This document shows, in pieces, positions 1 through 6,988 of a DNA stretch of 64,000 bases (the stretch's first letter is position 1; each line of letters starts with the position of its first letter). Origin of the DNA: Fretibacterium sp. OH1220_COT-178 (GTDB lineage: Bacteria > Synergistota > Synergistia > Synergistales > Aminobacteriaceae); assembly GCF_003860125.1 (NCBI RefSeq), contig NZ_RQYL01000005.1, positions 124,001 through 188,000 of the forward strand. Direction: 5' to 3'. The notes under the pieces were generated by a model, which did not search any database, was not told the origin of the DNA, and worked only from the letters and a program-made list of their open reading frames with translations. Both the position numbers and the translations under genes were made by a program.

Positions 1-1203
1 GCCCTGGTGCTGGCCACCGTCGACAGCCGCGGCGGCGTCCCCTTGGGGGGGTATGCCCTTTTCTATACGACGCCGGAGCTGGCCCAGACCGTGTTGAGCA
101 TTGTCGCCGGTGCCTTCATCACCACGGCGATCTTCACCTTTTCGACGACCATGGTCGTCCTGACCATGTATTCCTCCCAATTCACTCCCCGCGTGGTGGA
201 GAATTTCCTGGACAACAGGACCACGATGAAGTCCTTCGGGCTCTTCCTCGGCGGATTCGTCTATGCCGTGACCTCCCTCATGTTCATGGATGCGGGCCGG
301 CAGAACGTCCGCGTTCTCGCTGCGGGGGCGGGGGTGCTCTACTCCATCGCGGGCCTGATCTATTTCCTCGTTTTCATCCACAACGTGTCGATGTTCATCC
401 AGGTCGACAACCTGATCCTGAGGCTGCACAGGCAGGCGTTGGAGGAGATCGAACGGTACCGCACCTTCGTGGAGCGCTGCCGGGCGGTTCCGTCGTCGGT
501 GGCGCAGGAAAGGCTGCGCCGCACCAGAGCTTTGTCCGTCCCCGGCTTGGCCGACGGCTTCATTCAGGAGATCGACCGGTCCAGGCTCGAGGAGATCGTG
601 GAGGAACACTCCCTGAACGTCTGCATCCGAAAGCTCGTCGGACAGCCCGTATCCAGGGATACGGAGATCTTGACCCTCCACTCCGGCCAGGACGAGGATT
701 TGGAGGACGACCTCGTCGAAAGGATACGGAGCTGCGTTCGGATAGGCAACAAGAGGACGCAGTCGCAGGACTTCGGCTTCGCAATCCAGAAAATCGTGGA
801 GATCGCTCTGAAGGCCCTTTCGCCCGGAATCAACGATCCCAACACGGCGGTCCATTGCCTGAAGTTCATCGGGCTGTCGCTGCGCGAGGTGGCGGGACTG
901 CGGGAGGGCTATCTCGTTCCGGAGGACATGGAGGGAGACGAATGCCTGTTTTTCAGGGCGCACGACCTTTCCGGTCTGCTGTTCGGGGCCTACCATCAGA
1001 TTGTCCTGTACGGGAAGGGCGACGTGACCATCGCCATGGAGGTGCTGCGGTCCCTGCGTTCGATCAAGACGGGAGCCTCGGAAAGCGGCGTCCGTACCGT
1101 CGAGGAGTATGCGGCTTACCTCTTTGAAAAGTGGACGGCCTGCAAATATGACGAGCTGGAGATGGACAGGCTCCGTGAGGCGTATCGGGACCTGTTGAGC
1201 TGA
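1..1203 (+). CDS. DUF2254 family membrane protein (5' end outside window)
   Basis: Resembles the DUF2254 family of predicted bacterial inner-membrane proteins, whose function is unknown. The reading frame is open to base 1, so the true start lies upstream. GTG at 7 is only the first possible start in the window. The visible protein begins near a membrane segment (residues about 28-55, rich in small and hydrophobic residues), then the motif region TMYSSQFTPR, then two further hydrophobic stretches (about 75-95 and 105-130). A soluble C-terminal half contains SPGINDPNTA, a conserved patch in this family. It ends 86 bases before a convergent gene, with a strong hairpin between them. The family assignment is fairly secure; no enzymatic role can be proposed. 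Confidence 0.8.
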   Translation, partial: ALVLATVDSRGGVPLGGYALFYTTPELAQTVLSIVAGAFITTAIFTFSTTMVVLTMYSSQFTPRVVENFLDNRTTMKSFGLFLGGFVYAVTSLMFMDAGRQNVRVLAAGAGVLYSIAGLIYFLVFIHNVSMFIQVDNLILRLHRQALEEIERYRTFVERCRAVPSSVAQERLRRTRALSVPGLADGFIQEIDRSRLEEIVEEHSLNVCIRKLVGQPVSRDTEILTLHSGQDEDLEDDLVERIRSCVRIGNKRTQSQDFGFAIQKIVEIALKALSPGINDPNTAVHCLKFIGLSLREVAGLREGYLVPEDMEGDECLFFRAHDLSGLLFGAYHQIVLYGKGDVTIAMEVLRSLRSIKTGASESGVRTVEEYAAYLFEKWTACKYDELEMDRLREAYRDLLS

Positions 1204-1246
1204 GGGGGCGAAACGCCGCGCGGACGGATTGCCTTTGCCCTTCCTT

Positions 1247-1287
1247 CCGAGCGGCGGAAGGCCGGAAACGCGCCCTCCGCCGCTCGG
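1247..1287. terminator. Hairpin between convergent genes
   Basis: A 12-bp perfect stem (1247-1258 with 1276-1287) separates two convergent genes. Neither side has a strong T run, so it may act as a bidirectional or weak terminator or only as an mRNA 3' end stabiliser. Confidence 0.5.
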
Positions 1288-1289
1288 GC

Positions 1290-2669
1290 TCACTTGCGTT
1301 TTCGAAGCGAAAGCCAGCGGTGGAGGACGTCGAGGGAGCTCCAAAGGTCCAGGCGGAGCCCCGTGACGAAGCAGTAGCTGGAGTTCCAGCCCGAGACGCC
1401 CGTCTCGGCGTCGCCGTTCATGTTGCGGTAGGAGAGGCAGGGCTGCCCCAGATTGCCGGGGTTGGCGATGGCCACCCCTTTGATCTCGTAGCCCCGCAGC
1501 CTCTCGTCCGTCCTGGTGAAGTACGTGTCCCGCGTCCCCCGGATCTCGATCTTCCGAGCTCCGTGCTCCTCGTCCCTGGGGATGGAGTAGGCGTGAAACG
1601 GAAAGACGCCCAGCCCCTCCAGAACGTTTTGGGCCGTGGTCCGGTACTGTTGTCCGAAGAGGACGGCGGAGGCCCCAGTGGCCAGGATCAGTTTGTTGTT
1701 CTGGACGCTCTTCAGGATCCCCTCCCGGAAGCCCGCGTTCGTCAGGATGCGTTCGGCGGTCGTATCGGCCAGGGCGTGGGGGAAATAGAGCATGTCGGCG
1801 GCCATCGGAAAGGGGTCGCGCGTGGGGTCGCAGGGGTGGGGGGTGCAGCCCATGGCGCGAAGGGCCTCGATGTTGCCCTCCCCCTCGAGCGAGATGTCCT
1901 GGCCTATGACGGCCACATTGAGGTGGCAGGACGGATATCTCAGCAGCTCCGGAGGCGTCCAGGGCTCGTTCAGGCGGGCCAGGGCCTCAATTACGGACCA
2001 CTCGACCTGGCGGACGGCGCTTCCCAGCTGCAGGGACGCACTCTTCAGCTGAAGCAGCTTCATGGAGGCCCCGTGCGGGGCCAGCTCGATCAGCGCCGGC
2101 ATGGCGCGCTCGACGTTCTTGGGGATGTAACCCAGGCTGAGGACGGGGGAGCGCCGGTTGTGCTCCTGTTCCAGGAGCTGGAAGTCCCTGGGGTTCTTGA
2201 CCGAGGCCAGGAGCAGCCCCTGCACCCTGTCCCGAACGGCCTCGTTGAGCGACGCGAATACGGACAGCGTGCGATTTGTGGTCGCCACGGCGGAGGTCGA
2301 AGCGTTCAGGATCGGAAGGATGCCGCAGTCCAGGACCTTTGCGAGCTCCTGGGGCTCGGGGTAGGTCTGGAACGTCCTTTCGTCCACGGCCTTTCCCAGC
2401 GGCACGGAGACCACGTTGATGGCGTCGGGCGCGGCCCTGCGCTGAAAGAGGGTCTTGAGGTTCCGGCCGCTGCCGGCACTGTAGGTGTCGATGCAGCAAA
2501 CGGGGGCGCCGGACAAAAGCTCCATCAGGCGCAGGTACTCCTCCCGCCGGCCGCTCATGAAGACGTTCACGCGCGCTCCGCGGCTGCGCAGGGCCTGGAT
2601 GAGCAGGAGGGAGGCCGGTACGCTCTTCTCCCCGATTTCGTCGGCGATGATCAGGCGGGGAAGGTTCAT
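1290..2669 (-). CDS. Degenerate CbiA/CobB-like protein
   Basis: About 459 residues with the overall plan of cobyrinate a,c-diamide synthase-type proteins: an N-terminal dethiobiotin-synthetase-like domain (PRLIIA start; a GLLLASVKN...PVLSLGYIP segment in the middle) and a C-terminal amidotransferase-like half. Both catalytic signatures look lost. There is no glycine/lysine P-loop after the first strand (ADEIGEKSVP instead of a GxGKT/S type loop), and the expected nucleophile Cys region reads LATGASAVLFG with no Cys. The start at 2669 is chosen because its ATG overlaps the stop of the upstream small gene (ATGA), implying translational coupling. An alternative in-frame start at 2702 adds 11 residues. 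No cobalamin genes are nearby, so a cobamide role is not supported. Likely a repurposed binding or scaffold protein. Confidence 0.6.
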   Translation of the reverse strand: MNLPRLIIADEIGEKSVPASLLLIQALRSRGARVNVFMSGRREEYLRLMELLSGAPVCCIDTYSAGSGRNLKTLFQRRAAPDAINVVSVPLGKAVDERTFQTYPEPQELAKVLDCGILPILNASTSAVATTNRTLSVFASLNEAVRDRVQGLLLASVKNPRDFQLLEQEHNRRSPVLSLGYIPKNVERAMPALIELAPHGASMKLLQLKSASLQLGSAVRQVEWSVIEALARLNEPWTPPELLRYPSCHLNVAVIGQDISLEGEGNIEALRAMGCTPHPCDPTRDPFPMAADMLYFPHALADTTAERILTNAGFREGILKSVQNNKLILATGASAVLFGQQYRTTAQNVLEGLGVFPFHAYSIPRDEEHGARKIEIRGTRDTYFTRTDERLRGYEIKGVAIANPGNLGQPCLSYRNMNGDAETGVSGWNSSYCFVTGLRLDLWSSLDVLHRWLSLRKRK

Positions 2670-3031
2670 GAACGCACCCCCGCGGCCGCGCTCTCCGGGC
2701 ACGGCTCCATCGGATTGTTCTTCAGGCGGATCGGAAAGTCCCGAGCGTCGGTCGCGATGGTGACGGACCGGGAGCCCCGGTCCCGCAGGCGGCGGAACTC
2801 CACGATGCCGATCCGGTTTCCCCTCGGGACGGGAGCGCGGTCCCTACGGCCCTTCTCGGGGAGCAGCCAGCGTCCGCCGACCTTGAAGGACTCGAGAAGG
2901 ATGGACGCGGCGCGAAAGCCGTGAGGGGCGACGCCATCCATTTCGACGGGGACGGTGCGGACGGATGGAGCCTGCCTGGAGCACGGTGCGTCGAAGTCGG
3001 GCGCCTGATACCGGGGGGGCTGAAAGGGCAT
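2666..3031 (-). CDS. Hypothetical protein coupled to CbiA-like gene
   Basis: A 121-residue protein not recognised. It is rich in Arg and Pro at both ends, with a central segment (about residues 25-90) that has a beta-strand character (SILLESFKVGGRW, NRIGIVEFRRL). No signal peptide or membrane segment. It is accepted as real because a good ribosome binding site (AGAGGTG, about 7 bases upstream) precedes the ATG and its TGA overlaps the ATG of the downstream CbiA-like gene. The two genes probably form a two-gene operon reading away from the ribokinase gene. Confidence 0.55.
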   Translation of the reverse strand: MPFQPPRYQAPDFDAPCSRQAPSVRTVPVEMDGVAPHGFRAASILLESFKVGGRWLLPEKGRRDRAPVPRGNRIGIVEFRRLRDRGSRSVTIATDARDFPIRLKNNPMEPCPESAAAGVRS

Positions 3032-3214
3032 TCAAATTCACCTCTGAACAGATATGGAGTCCTGTGTCGGCGACGATGGGGACGGAGGAGCGAGGGACCC
3101 TGCGCACTCGGCCGGAGGATTCCGTGTGTGGGGTGGGTGGTTCCTCGAGAAGCTTCCCCAAAGATATGGTATCATGACAAGATTGAAACCATCAAGCTGA
3201 AAGGGGTATTTTGT

Positions 3215-4183
3215 GTGGCCGCCATAGCAGTCGTCGGCTCTTTGAATATGGACCTGGTCATCCGGGCTCCGCGCCAGCCGCGTTTGGGGGAGACCCTTCT
3301 CGGGGGCTCGTTTGGCATGACCGGAGGAGGGAAAGGGGCCAATCAGGCCGTGGCCTGTGCCCGCCTCAGGGCCGAGTCCCACATGATCGGGTGCGTCGGA
3401 GACGACCATTTTGGCGCGAGGCTTCGGACGACGCTGACGGAAAGCCGGATCGGCTGCGACTGTCTCGAGACGCGCTCCGAGGCGGGGACGGGGGTCGCCG
3501 TCGTCACCGTGGCGGACGGGGGGGCCAGCACCATTGTGCTCTCCCAGGGGGCCAATGCCCTGCTCGACGAGGCGGTCCTGGAGCGGGCCAAGGAGCTGTT
3601 CAAAAAGGTCGACGCCGTTTTGTTCCAGCTGGAGAGCCCCCCCGAAGCCGTGGCCTTCGGGCTGAAGATGGCCCGTCGGACGGGGTGCCGGACCTTTCTG
3701 TCCGCGGACCCGCTTTTTCCGCTGCCCCCGGAGGCCTGGCACATGATCGACTGCCTGGTCCTGAACCAGACGGCCCTCGATTTCTACTCGCCGGGGCAAT
3801 CGAGCGGGGACGCGGTTCCGGAGCGGAAGATCGCGGACCTCGCGCAGCAGCTCATCGCCCGGGGCGTCAAGACGGTGGTGGTGACCCGAAGCGCCCGCGG
3901 GGGGATGGTGTTCTCCCGGGGGAAGTCCTTTGACTTTTTGCCCTTCAAGGTACAGGCTCTGGACTCCACGGGAGCCCGGGATGCCTTTTGTGCCGCGCTG
4001 AGCGTGGGGATCTCGGAGGGGATGCCGATCGAGCGGGCGGTTCGCTTTGCCGCCGCGGCCGGGGCCCTCGCCTGTACGCGGTTCGGCGCCCAGCCCTCCA
4101 TGCCCTGGCGGCACGAGGTGGAGGCCATGCTCGAGACGGATGGGGACCGCGGCGAAAGAGCTCCGGAGAGCGGAACCCGGTAG
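3215..4183 (+). CDS. Ribokinase/PfkB-family sugar kinase
   Basis: A 322-residue PfkB-fold kinase that would phosphorylate a sugar or nucleoside using ATP in the cytoplasm. The N-terminal ribokinase signature is present (GSLNMDLV, then GGGKGANQAVA near residues 36-46). The C-terminal catalytic signature reads STGARDAFCAAL, so the second glycine of the usual GAGD anion-hole motif is Arg while the catalytic Asp is kept. The start is GTG 3215 with AAAGGGG 9-10 bases upstream; the frame is open further upstream but without family similarity. No sugar transporter or ribose genes lie beside it, so the substrate is unknown. A Rho-independent terminator follows. Confidence 0.8.
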   Translation: MAAIAVVGSLNMDLVIRAPRQPRLGETLLGGSFGMTGGGKGANQAVACARLRAESHMIGCVGDDHFGARLRTTLTESRIGCDCLETRSEAGTGVAVVTVADGGASTIVLSQGANALLDEAVLERAKELFKKVDAVLFQLESPPEAVAFGLKMARRTGCRTFLSADPLFPLPPEAWHMIDCLVLNQTALDFYSPGQSSGDAVPERKIADLAQQLIARGVKTVVVTRSARGGMVFSRGKSFDFLPFKVQALDSTGARDAFCAALSVGISEGMPIERAVRFAAAAGALACTRFGAQPSMPWRHEVEAMLETDGDRGERAPESGTR

Positions 4184-4193
4184 ATATCCTCGA

Positions 4194-4222
4194 GGCCCGG
4201 GGCGCCGGGCCTTTCGTTTTTT
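4194..4222 (+). terminator. Rho-independent terminator after kinase gene
   Basis: A 7-bp GC stem (GGCCCGG / CCGGGCC, 4194-4200 with 4205-4211), loop GGCG, followed by a T-rich run TTTCGTTTTTT. Confidence 0.8.
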
Positions 4223-4237
4223 CGAGGGGGAGTCGTG

Positions 4238-5098
4238 ATGAAGCGATTCGAGAATCGGTCCTGCCCGGATCGGCCCGTTTCGTCCCACGGACGCTCGGGC
4301 TTGGTCCCCGGCGGCACGGTGGAGCTGTGCGTCTTCTCGGGGACGGGGAACAGCCTCATGATCGCCCGGGCCCTCGCCGATGCCCTGAGAGGAGAGGGGG
4401 TCTCCGCGAACCTGAGGGGGATGGAGGTCCCCCTGCCTCTTCTGGATCGGGGAACGGTCCTGGGGCTCGTCTTTCCCGTCGCGTGCTTTTCGACGTATCC
4501 GACGGTCTGGCGCTTCATACGGGCGCTTCCCCCCGGGGAGGGGCGGGATGTGTTCATCGCCGGGACCATGGGCGGCTACTCCGGAGGGATGCAGGCGCCC
4601 ATGGGCGAGGTCCTGAGGGCGAGGGGGTACCGGCCCGTCGGGGCCCGTTTCTTCGTGATGCCCGGAAACTACGACAACCGGACGATGCCGACGGAGCGGA
4701 ACGCGGCGCGGGTCGCCAGGGCGATGGAGGACCTCCGGCAGTTCGCCTCCGAGCTCGTCCGGGGCGAGGCCTCGGTCCGGTGCGGGATACCGCTGCTCTC
4801 CCGGTTCCTGTATCGCCTGTCCCAGACCCGGCGGCCGTGGGACTTTTTCTACAGGCTCTATCCGATCGCGGTCGACGGGGAGCGGTGCGTCCGGTGCGGC
4901 TGGTGTGCGGAGCACTGTCCCGAGGGGGCCATCACGATGGACCCCCTGCCGGCGATCGACCCGAAGGTCTGCCAGTCCTGCCAGCGCTGCATCGGCTTCT
5001 GTCCGGTCGGCGCGCTACACGTGCCCGGCAAGCCCGCGGAGCCCTACAGGGCGATGAGCCGGGAGGAGTTCGAGCACGATCTCCGGGGCTTCGGATAA
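4238..5098 (+). CDS. EFR1-type flavodoxin-ferredoxin fusion
   Basis: About 286 residues. The N-terminal half is flavodoxin-like with the FMN phosphate-binding loop FSGTGNS near residues 33-39. The C-terminal quarter has two [4Fe-4S] ferredoxin motifs, CVRCGWCAEHCP and CQSCQRCIGFCP. This domain order matches EFR1-family ferredoxins, cytoplasmic electron carriers of anaerobes. ATG 4238 is preferred over GTG 4235 because of spacing from GAGGGGG (4224-4230). Single gene between two terminator hairpins. The redox partner is not indicated by neighbours. Confidence 0.88.
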   Translation: MKRFENRSCPDRPVSSHGRSGLVPGGTVELCVFSGTGNSLMIARALADALRGEGVSANLRGMEVPLPLLDRGTVLGLVFPVACFSTYPTVWRFIRALPPGEGRDVFIAGTMGGYSGGMQAPMGEVLRARGYRPVGARFFVMPGNYDNRTMPTERNAARVARAMEDLRQFASELVRGEASVRCGIPLLSRFLYRLSQTRRPWDFFYRLYPIAVDGERCVRCGWCAEHCPEGAITMDPLPAIDPKVCQSCQRCIGFCPVGALHVPGKPAEPYRAMSREEFEHDLRGFG

Positions 5099-5103
5099 AG
5101 GGC

Positions 5104-5126
5104 GGGGGACCGTGTCCCGGTCCCCC
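5104..5126. terminator. Bidirectional hairpin terminator
   Basis: A 9-bp stem GGGGGACCG / CGGTCCCCC with a 5-base loop lies between the convergent EFR1 and ketopantoate reductase genes. No long T tract. Confidence 0.55.
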
Positions 5127-5138
5127 GTGCGGTGCGTT

Positions 5139-6080
5139 TCAGCTCGTTCTGCAGCAGGTTTTGAGCCCCTCGTAGAAGGTCTCGTAGGTCGGGGCGGGGA
5201 CGCCCCTGGCCCGGCCCTCGCGGCAGACGTGCCCCACCAGAAACTCCAGCTCCGTGACCCTTCCCTGTTCCTGGTCGAGCTGCATGGAGGTCTTCGTTCC
5301 GGGGGCGAAGCCCCGGGCCTTCTCGAGCGTCAGGTTTCCGATGTTCTCCGGCAGGTTCGTCCCCAGGGCGCGGGCCAGGTCCTCGGCCTCGCGGATCATG
5401 TCGATGACCGCCCCTCGTCCCGCCGGGTCGTCGAGCACCTCGTCGATGCTCTTGCGGTAGTACGTCGTGGCGGCCGCCAGGGGGGAGAGGAACAGGAACT
5501 TTGCCCACATCTCCACGTCGATGCGTTCCGTGAGGGTGACCTGAATGCCGCTGCGCTTGAGGACCTGTTCCAGGTCCGAGTGGCGCATGCGGTTCTCCGC
5601 CTCGCTGATGCCCTGTTTGCCGAAGATCAGGCGCTGCACGGCGCCCACCTGGCGGACGGCCCCGGGGGACACGATGTGCGAGGAGACGTAGATGCACCCG
5701 CCGAGGAGGTCGCAGGGCGGCAACGTCTTTTCGAGCGCTCCGAGGGCGGATACGCCGTTGAGCAGCGGGACGACGCGGGTGGAGGGCGCAACGAGCGGCG
5801 CGGTCGCCTGGGCCGCCTTCTCGAGCTGATGTCCTTTGGTGGCGAAGAGCAGGACGTCGGCGGTGCCCGCCTCCGCGGCGTCGCACGTCGCGAGCGAGGG
5901 CCGGACGACGATCGTCCCGTCCTGGGCCGTCAGGCTGAGGCCGTTCTCCCGGACGTTTTTCAGGGTCTCGCCCCGGCACCAGAAGACGACCCGATGCTCC
6001 GGATCGTCCGCCATGGCGGACGCCAGGCGACCGCCCACGATGCCTCCGACTCCGCCCAATCCGACGACGACGATTTTCAT
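5139..6080 (-). CDS. panE: 2-dehydropantoate 2-reductase
   Basis: A 313-residue ketopantoate reductase of the ApbA/PanE family, reducing 2-dehydropantoate to pantoate with NADPH in pantothenate/CoA synthesis. The N-terminal Rossmann motif VGLGGVGG is at residues 6-13, followed by the C-terminal helical domain with the conserved KFLFLSPLAA stretch (Lys probably catalytic). The start at 6080 is set by AAGGAGAG about 11 bases upstream; a longer frame to 6143 lacks similarity. No panB or panC nearby. Some ApbA homologues act on other 2-oxo acids, so pantoate is the likely but unproven substrate. Confidence 0.85.
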   Translation of the reverse strand: MKIVVVGLGGVGGIVGGRLASAMADDPEHRVVFWCRGETLKNVRENGLSLTAQDGTIVVRPSLATCDAAEAGTADVLLFATKGHQLEKAAQATAPLVAPSTRVVPLLNGVSALGALEKTLPPCDLLGGCIYVSSHIVSPGAVRQVGAVQRLIFGKQGISEAENRMRHSDLEQVLKRSGIQVTLTERIDVEMWAKFLFLSPLAAATTYYRKSIDEVLDDPAGRGAVIDMIREAEDLARALGTNLPENIGNLTLEKARGFAPGTKTSMQLDQEQGRVTELEFLVGHVCREGRARGVPAPTYETFYEGLKTCCRTS

Positions 6081-6117
6081 GACGGTTGTTCTCTCCTTCC
6101 TTAAGGGGACGCGGCCC

Positions 6118-6801
6118 TCATGGGTATGTGGCCTGGTCTCCAAGGTGCTGCAAAGTCAAGACCGCTTCGGGACTGAGACCGTAGAGGTCGATGCTCTCCG
6201 GCAGGGATCGCAGGGCCGGTGCCGGGGCCTGTCCCAGAAGGCCGTTCAATCGGGCGGCCGAAGTCGAGCGGAGCAGGTCCTCCTCGGTGCCGTACAGCGC
6301 CAGCAGTTCCTCGAAGAGCCAGGGCTCGCGGCGCAGGTGATGCTTCTGGAGCCGGGGTTCCGCGCGGTAGAAGGTCTTGAAGGGCACGATGTGCGCCCTG
6401 GGATAGTCCTTCCCGCAGAGGGCGTTGCGTTCGACGGCCGCCTGGGCCAGACGCCGTTCCTTCACGTCCCGAACGAAGATGCGGGGCGCCCGGCGCGGCG
6501 AGGTCTCCAGGGGCGAGGCACAGTACCAGTACATGAAGAGCTCCAGAAGCTGTCCGTAGCTGATTGCCCCGGGGTCGTACTCCGCCATCACGGCCTCGGT
6601 GTGGTCGCCGACATCGTCGTAGGTGGGGGAGGGGAAAGCTCCGCCCGCGTAGCCCACGCAGGTATGCCAGACCCCCCGCGTGATGCCGAGCCGCGCCTCC
6701 GAGCTCTTGAAACACCCCATGGAAAACAGCGCCACCTCGAGCCGAGCCGGCGCCATCGCGTCGATGCGTGGACTTCTTTCGGACAGTATCGTCCTCACCA
6801 A
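6118..6801 (-). CDS. MsrA-like protein with altered active-site motif
   Basis: A 227-residue homologue of peptide methionine-S-sulfoxide reductase. Conserved landmarks are the nucleophile region MGCF, VGYAGG and DHTEAV. The usual GCFW motif reads GCFK: the Trp that packs against the substrate methyl group is Lys, and this is directly confirmed from the codons. The C-terminus is about 40-60 residues longer than the catalytic core and carries no obvious resolving-Cys pair. The start is TTG 6801 with GGGAG 7 bases upstream; an internal ATG 15 codons on is possible. It may be a reductase with altered specificity or a diverged member; a fully standard MsrA call would be too strong. Confidence 0.7.
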   Translation of the reverse strand: MVRTILSERSPRIDAMAPARLEVALFSMGCFKSSEARLGITRGVWHTCVGYAGGAFPSPTYDDVGDHTEAVMAEYDPGAISYGQLLELFMYWYCASPLETSPRRAPRIFVRDVKERRLAQAAVERNALCGKDYPRAHIVPFKTFYRAEPRLQKHHLRREPWLFEELLALYGTEEDLLRSTSAARLNGLLGQAPAPALRSLPESIDLYGLSPEAVLTLQHLGDQATYP

Positions 6802-6941
6802 ACCGTCACTCCCAACTTTTTTGTCCCGGGAACGTCCGGGCGAGGCGGCAGCCCGCCCGTTTCAATCCCGCCCCCATTATCGCGCAGCGTGCCGGACGCG
6901 TCATCGTCATATCCCGCATCGGGACGACGGAAAGGAGAATG

Positions 6942-6982
6942 CGCAAGATGCCGAAGGGGGGCGCCCCATCCGGCATCTTGCG
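6942..6982 (-). terminator. Hairpin terminator after S9 peptidase
   Basis: A 12-bp perfect stem (CGCAAGATGCCG pairing with CGGCATCTTGCG) begins 7 bases beyond the stop of the S9 peptidase and is followed on the minus strand by a short pyrimidine tract. Confidence 0.6.
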
Positions 6983-6988
6983 GAAGCC

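Noticed and set aside
1320-2924. 534-codon plus-strand frame opposite the CbiA-like gene
   Set aside because: It is the complement of a real minus-strand gene in GC-rich DNA. The translation is low-complexity (Gly, Arg, Pro, Asp) with no family features.
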